NCBI GenBank assembly: GCA_963834365.1
Contig: CAWIBS010000032.1
Span: forward strand, 434,001 to 498,000
Source of the DNA: CAWJAP01 sp963834365
GTDB taxonomy: Bacteria; Acidobacteriota; Vicinamibacteria; Vicinamibacterales; Vicinamibacteraceae
Reading direction: 5' to 3'
DNA length: 64,000 bases
In this document: piece after piece, positions 60,528-64,000 of the stretch
How positions within the stretch are numbered: position 1 is the stretch's first letter
Layout: the number at the start of each line of letters is the position of its first letter
Program-made: the position numbers and the translations under genes
The notes under the pieces: model-generated
What the model was told of the DNA's origin: nothing
Seen by the model: the letters and a program-made list of their open reading frames with translations, nothing else
Database searches by the model: none

Positions 60528-61202
60528 ATGATCGCCAACAGTAAGCTCGACATCGGGGTCACCCCACCTCATCACGCCGTCGGAGTGATCGCTCCCACGC
60601 TCGCCGCTGTGCCTGTACCGTCACCGGAACGCGACACATCCTTCGAGCTGGTCCGGCGGGCCTGCGCCGGGGACCGCTCCGCCGAGAACCTCCTCGTCGA
60701 GCGGTACATGCCTCGGCTGCACAAGTGGGCGAGGGGCCGGCTGCCGCGGGGCGCGCGCGCGTCCATGGAAACGGGCGATCTCGTCCAGGACGTGCTCAGC
60801 CGCGCCATCCGCAACTTCGGCCGGTTCGATCTGCGCCACGAGGGCTCGTTCCCGGCCTACCTCCGCAAGATCCTTCAGAACCGGCTCCACGACCTCGGGC
60901 GTGTGGACAAGCGGCGGCCTCCCGCCGAAACGCTCGACGACGACCTGGAGCTGGCCTCCAACGACCGGACACCTTTCGACGAGGCGGTCGGCCGGGAGAC
61001 ACGTGAACGCTTCGATGCCGCCTTCTCCAGGTTGAGCGTCGAGGACCAGGAGTTGATTTTCATGAGGATGGAGCTTGGGTACGGGTACGAGGACCTCGCG
61101 GCCATGCTGGGCCGCAACTCCCCCAACGCCATCCGCGTGGCGGCGCGGCGCGCCATCCTGCGCCTTGCCAAGGAGATGTCCCGTGAGCGGCCCCAACCCT
61201 GA
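60528..61202 (+). CDS. ECF-type RNA polymerase sigma factor
   Basis: A 224-residue sigma-70-family factor of the ECF type. Region 2: LVRRACAGDRSAENLLVERY, then METGDLVQDVLSRAIRNFGR (about residues 80-99), where the usual DAED of region 2.2 reads ETGD. Region 4: FSRLSVEDQELIFMRMELGY, then YEDLAAMLGRNSPNAIRVAA, a helix-turn-helix for the -35 box. No anti-sigma gene is adjacent. Instead the kinase gene starts inside its last codons. ATG at 60528; the upstream frame has no family sequence. Confidence 0.88.
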   Translation: MIANSKLDIGVTPPHHAVGVIAPTLAAVPVPSPERDTSFELVRRACAGDRSAENLLVERYMPRLHKWARGRLPRGARASMETGDLVQDVLSRAIRNFGRFDLRHEGSFPAYLRKILQNRLHDLGRVDKRRPPAETLDDDLELASNDRTPFDEAVGRETRERFDAAFSRLSVEDQELIFMRMELGYGYEDLAAMLGRNSPNAIRVAARRAILRLAKEMSRERPQP

Positions 61203-62965
61203 TGGCCTGTTCGACCTGGTGAGTTCGATCGACGAAGACAATCCGGTGGATTGGCACGCGGCCGAGCAGGAGGCCCGGACGGAACAGGAGCGGGCGACGA
61301 TCCGCGAGCTCAGGATCCTGTCGGATATCGCCCGCGTCTATCGCGACCCCGATACTGCCGACCATCTCCATCCCGCCGGTCGTGCCGGCTCCGCCCGATC
61401 CCCTCCCGTTCACACGGATATGGGGACAGCTGCGCGTCCTCGACGAAATCGGGCGCGGCGCCTTCAGCACGGTGTACCGCGCGCTCGATCGCGTGGACCG
61501 GGAGGTCGCGCTCAAGCTGCTGTCGCTCGGGCCCGAGGCCGATGTCGCGGACCGCCGGCGCATCCTGCGCGAGGGACGCCTGCTCGGCCGCCTCTCGCAT
61601 CCGAACGTCGTGGCCGTCCTCGGCGCCGACGACGTCGATGGGCAGGTCGGACTCTGGATGCCGCTGGTCCGCGGCACCACGCTGGAAGACGAGCTCACGG
61701 CGCACGGACCCCGGGGCGCGCGCGAAGCGACGCTCATCGGCCTCGACCTCTGCCGGGCGCTCGCGGCCGTGCACGGCGCGGGCCTGCTGCATCGCGACGT
61801 CAAGGCGCAGAACGTCATGCGTGAAAAGGGCGGACGCATCGTGCTGATGGACCTTGGCGCCGGGCTCGACGTCTCGCGCGAATCCGCGGCCCACCTGTCG
61901 CGAGCCCTGGCCGGCACCCCGCTCTACGTCGCCCCCGAGCTCTTCCAGCACCAGCCGCCGACCGTGGCCTCGGACATCTATAGCGTCGGCGTGCTGCTGT
62001 ACCACATCGTCACCGGCGAGTTCCCCGTGGACGGACTGACGCTGGACGACCTCGAGCGCGCCCACGCACGCGGCGAGCGGATGCGTCTGCGCGATGCGCG
62101 CGCCGATTTGCCCGACGACTTCATTCGCGTCGTCGAGCGCGCGATCGCGCCGCGTCCCGACGAGCGCTACCGCTCCGCGGGCGAGCTGGAGGGGGCGCTG
62201 TCGCAACTGCTCCCGCAAGCCGCTCAGCCCGCCACGCCCCGAGCCTCGACCCGCTGGTGGCCGATTGCCGCGGCCGTCGTGCTCCCGGTCGCCCTGGTGT
62301 CGGCGTGGCTGGTGGCGCGCGCGATGTGGCCGACGTCTCCACCGCCGGTGCAGATGGCCGCCCTTGCCCCGCCGCCGCCCGCAGCGCCGGCAGTCCCGCA
62401 GGCGTACACCGTCGAGGCCGCGTTCTACAAACGGCGCGGGCCGCGCGAGACTCGGCTGGCGAACCTCGAGCGCGTCGCGCCGGGCGACCGGCTGCTCCTG
62501 ACACTGAAGGCCTCGACGGCGGTGCACGCCTACGTCTACAACGAAGACGCGGCAGGCAAGCGCTTTGCCCTCTATCCGCTGGATGACAGCGGCTTCTCGA
62601 CTCCACTCGCCGCCGGCCGGACGCATCGGCTGCCGGTCCTGCCCACCGGCGAGACCAAGTTCTGGACCGTCACCAGTCCGGGCAAGCGCGAGCAGTTCGT
62701 CGTCTCGGTCAGCCCGGAACGCGATCCCATGCTCGAGGCGTGGCTGAAGACGCTGCCCAGGGCGATCGAGGGCGCACCCGTCGGGGACGAACCCGAGGCG
62801 CCGCCCACCATCGGGCGCCTGCGCGGCGTCGGCGGGCTTGCGAGCCGGCCCGCGAGGCCGGACGATGTCGCGCCGAGTCCGTATCCGGACCCGCCCGAAC
62901 TGACCGCGCAGGCCGAAACCGTGACCGGGCAGTGGGTCCGGCGGCTGACGCTGTCGAACCCATAG
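61183..62965 (+). CDS. Transmembrane Ser/Thr kinase with DUF4384-like domain, frameshifted
   Basis: About 593 residues when joined. A GTG at 61183 behind AAGGAG, 20 bases inside the sigma gene, begins a 60-residue N-terminal tail (DGLFDLVSSIDEDNPVDWHA). The kinase has IGRGAFSTVYRA, VALKLLSLG, LLHRDVKAQNVMREKGG and LMDLGAGLD with DLG in place of DFG. A membrane helix (WWPIAAAVVLPVALVSAWLV) leads to a Pro-rich linker and an outer domain (VAPGDRLLLTLKASTAVHAY, then VYNEDAAGKRFALYPLDD) like DUF4384. One extra base near 61363 breaks the frame between tail and kinase. It probably senses the envelope and controls the coupled sigma factor. Confidence 0.85.
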
Positions 62966-62995
62966 GGATCAGGGATCAGGCATCAGGGATCAGGC
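62964..62995. repeat. GGGATCA heptamer repeats
   Basis: GGGATCA and GGCATCA words in tandem, directly after the kinase stop codon. Confidence 0.85.
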
Positions 62996-63044
62996 GCCGG
63001 GCATCGCGCCAGGCCTCAGGCACCCGGGATCAGGGCCCGCCAAG

Positions 63045-63127
63045 GTGGCGCCGGGCTTCAGCCCGGCCAACGCGGGCGCCGGCAGGCCTAAGGGCCTGCG
63101 CCACATTGTCAACACACGCGAACTCTG
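63045..63127. repeat. Element R3, inverted one-sided copy
   Basis: The core palindromes of R3 in opposite orientation and one terminal repeat, CAACACACGCGAACTCTG (63110-63127, 16 of 18 bases). The other end is lost. It lies between convergent genes. Confidence 0.8.
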
Positions 63128-63130
63128 GGC

Positions 63131-64000
63131 CTACAGGAAGCGCTGCAGGAAGGCGAGAATCGCCTGACGCCCCTCCGCGGTCTCCTCGTGCCCGACGTCG
63201 TACCGCAGCAACTGCCAGTGCTCGGGTTTGCCGGCCCGTTTGTAGACGCCCTGCAACTCCCGATCGATGATGTCGAGCCCTTCGACCGGTGTCAGCTTGT
63301 CCTGCAAGCCGGCGAGGCCGAGATGCGGCCGCGGCGCAATGAGCGCGTTGATCTGCGCGGTCGTGAAGTGCTTCAACAGGCGGGGGACGTAATAGTAGAC
63401 GCCGTGGAACGACAGGCCCTTCCTGGCGAGCAGCGTCTGGAAGTCGGTGAGGCAGCAGATGTCCACGGTCACCTTGATGCGCTCGTCGAGCGCGGCCAGC
63501 CACCACGCCATCGTGCTGCCCATCGAGATGCCGAGCGTCCCCAGCCGCGCCGCATCGACGTCCGGGCGTGAGACGAGGTAGTCCACGGCGCGCAGGCTGT
63601 CGTACACCATCATCCCCCACAGCACCTGGCCCTGCCACAGCATGGCCTTGAAGGTGTCAGGCTCCGAGGTGTGGCTGCGCTCGCCGAAGACCCAGTGGTC
63701 GATTGCGAGCGCGACGTATCCCAGATCGGTCAGTGCCTTCGCATACGGGATCGGCTGCAGGTAGCTTCGCCCGTCCACGAACTCCTGGCGGCCGATCTTG
63801 TAGCCGCCGCCGTGGGAGTGGTTGAAGACGATCGCCGGCGCGCGGCCCGACAGCCGGCGCGGGCGCGCGAGGTAGGCGGGGACCGTCTCCACGCCGTTCA
63901 GGTCCAGATCCCACGTTTCGAGCACATAGCCGTCACGCTCCTGCTCGCCGCGTTTGCGCGAGCCAATCGGCCGGCGCCGATCCGGAAGGTCGCCGAGGAG
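63131..64000 (-). CDS. Alpha/beta hydrolase (dienelactone/acetyl esterase type), partial
   Basis: At least 289 residues; the start lies beyond the window. APAIVFNHSHGGGYKIG holds the oxyanion region, LGTLGISMGSTMAW the nucleophile Ser, and LRYDVGHEETAEGR the His; the Asp is probably in LQDKLTP. The group contains secreted and cytoplasmic esterases of the acetylxylan-esterase or dienelactone-hydrolase kind. No signal peptide can be judged. It converges with the kinase operon. Confidence 0.8.
   Translation of the reverse strand, partial: LLGDLPDRRRPIGSRKRGEQERDGYVLETWDLDLNGVETVPAYLARPRRLSGRAPAIVFNHSHGGGYKIGRQEFVDGRSYLQPIPYAKALTDLGYVALAIDHWVFGERSHTSEPDTFKAMLWQGQVLWGMMVYDSLRAVDYLVSRPDVDAARLGTLGISMGSTMAWWLAALDERIKVTVDICCLTDFQTLLARKGLSFHGVYYYVPRLLKHFTTAQINALIAPRPHLGLAGLQDKLTPVEGLDIIDRELQGVYKRAGKPEHWQLLRYDVGHEETAEGRQAILAFLQRFL

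Overview
The window looks like a chromosomal stretch of a GC-rich soil-type bacterium, most likely an acidobacterium of the Vicinamibacteria kind. The pointers are a TonB-dependent receptor with a carboxypeptidase-like N-terminal domain, ThuA-like proteins, Tat-exported Gfo/Idh/MocA oxidoreductases, a sulfatase, winged-helix/TPR regulators, Ser/Thr kinases, CHAT proteins, and intergenic spaces filled with short repeats. This assignment is inferred from gene content only. No rRNA, tRNA, CRISPR array, plasmid origin or prophage was recognised.

Layout. 0-9.9 kb: a TonB receptor, argG, a TonB-like energy transducer, an SGNH-like protein, a ThuA protein and GTP-type PEP carboxykinase. 10-21.5 kb: an envelope and stress block with a DUF2892/SRPBCC protein, a LolA-like protein, small membrane proteins, an M23 peptidase, an L,D-transpeptidase, an AlkZ-like glycosylase, DUF3618, Holin-X, DUF892 and DUF4239 proteins. 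Several of these start just downstream of good sigma-54-type promoters. 21.5-29.3 kb: a YbiT-type ABC-F ATPase, a sulfatase, two more L,D-transpeptidases of different families, and an arginase-family protein. 29.5-42 kb: a kinase-BRCT fusion, Gfo/Idh/MocA, RhlE, S9 peptidase, a sorbosone-type dehydrogenase, two PepSY-like membrane proteins, a winged-helix/TPR regulator and an aldo/keto reductase. 42.4-48.5 kb: a sugar island with a very large ThuA/propeller/HEAT/cupredoxin protein, a Gfo/Idh/MocA oxidoreductase and a TIM-barrel epimerase. 48.6-55 kb: a 5'-nucleotidase, an ABC exporter, a HAD phosphatase and an esterase.

55-63 kb is the most interesting part. An ECF sigma factor and a transmembrane Ser/Thr kinase overlap in one operon. 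Divergent to them are a clostripain-family (C11) peptidase, a small membrane protein carrying five copies of a six-residue KLSDKG repeat, and a TPR-CHAT protease. Two caspase-fold proteases next to a sigma/kinase signalling pair and a repeat protein look like one regulated proteolytic module.

Two global traits cut across the window. First, many genes are broken by single-base shifts, mostly one extra C or G, in unrelated families including housekeeping genes. This looks like uncorrected sequencing error, so I list such genes as single reconstructed CDSs and mark the shift sites. Second, the spacers are rich in palindromic REP-like elements, a 120-bp element with perfect 18-bp terminal inverted repeats, and tandem arrays whose unit is almost always seven bases although the word differs from place to place.
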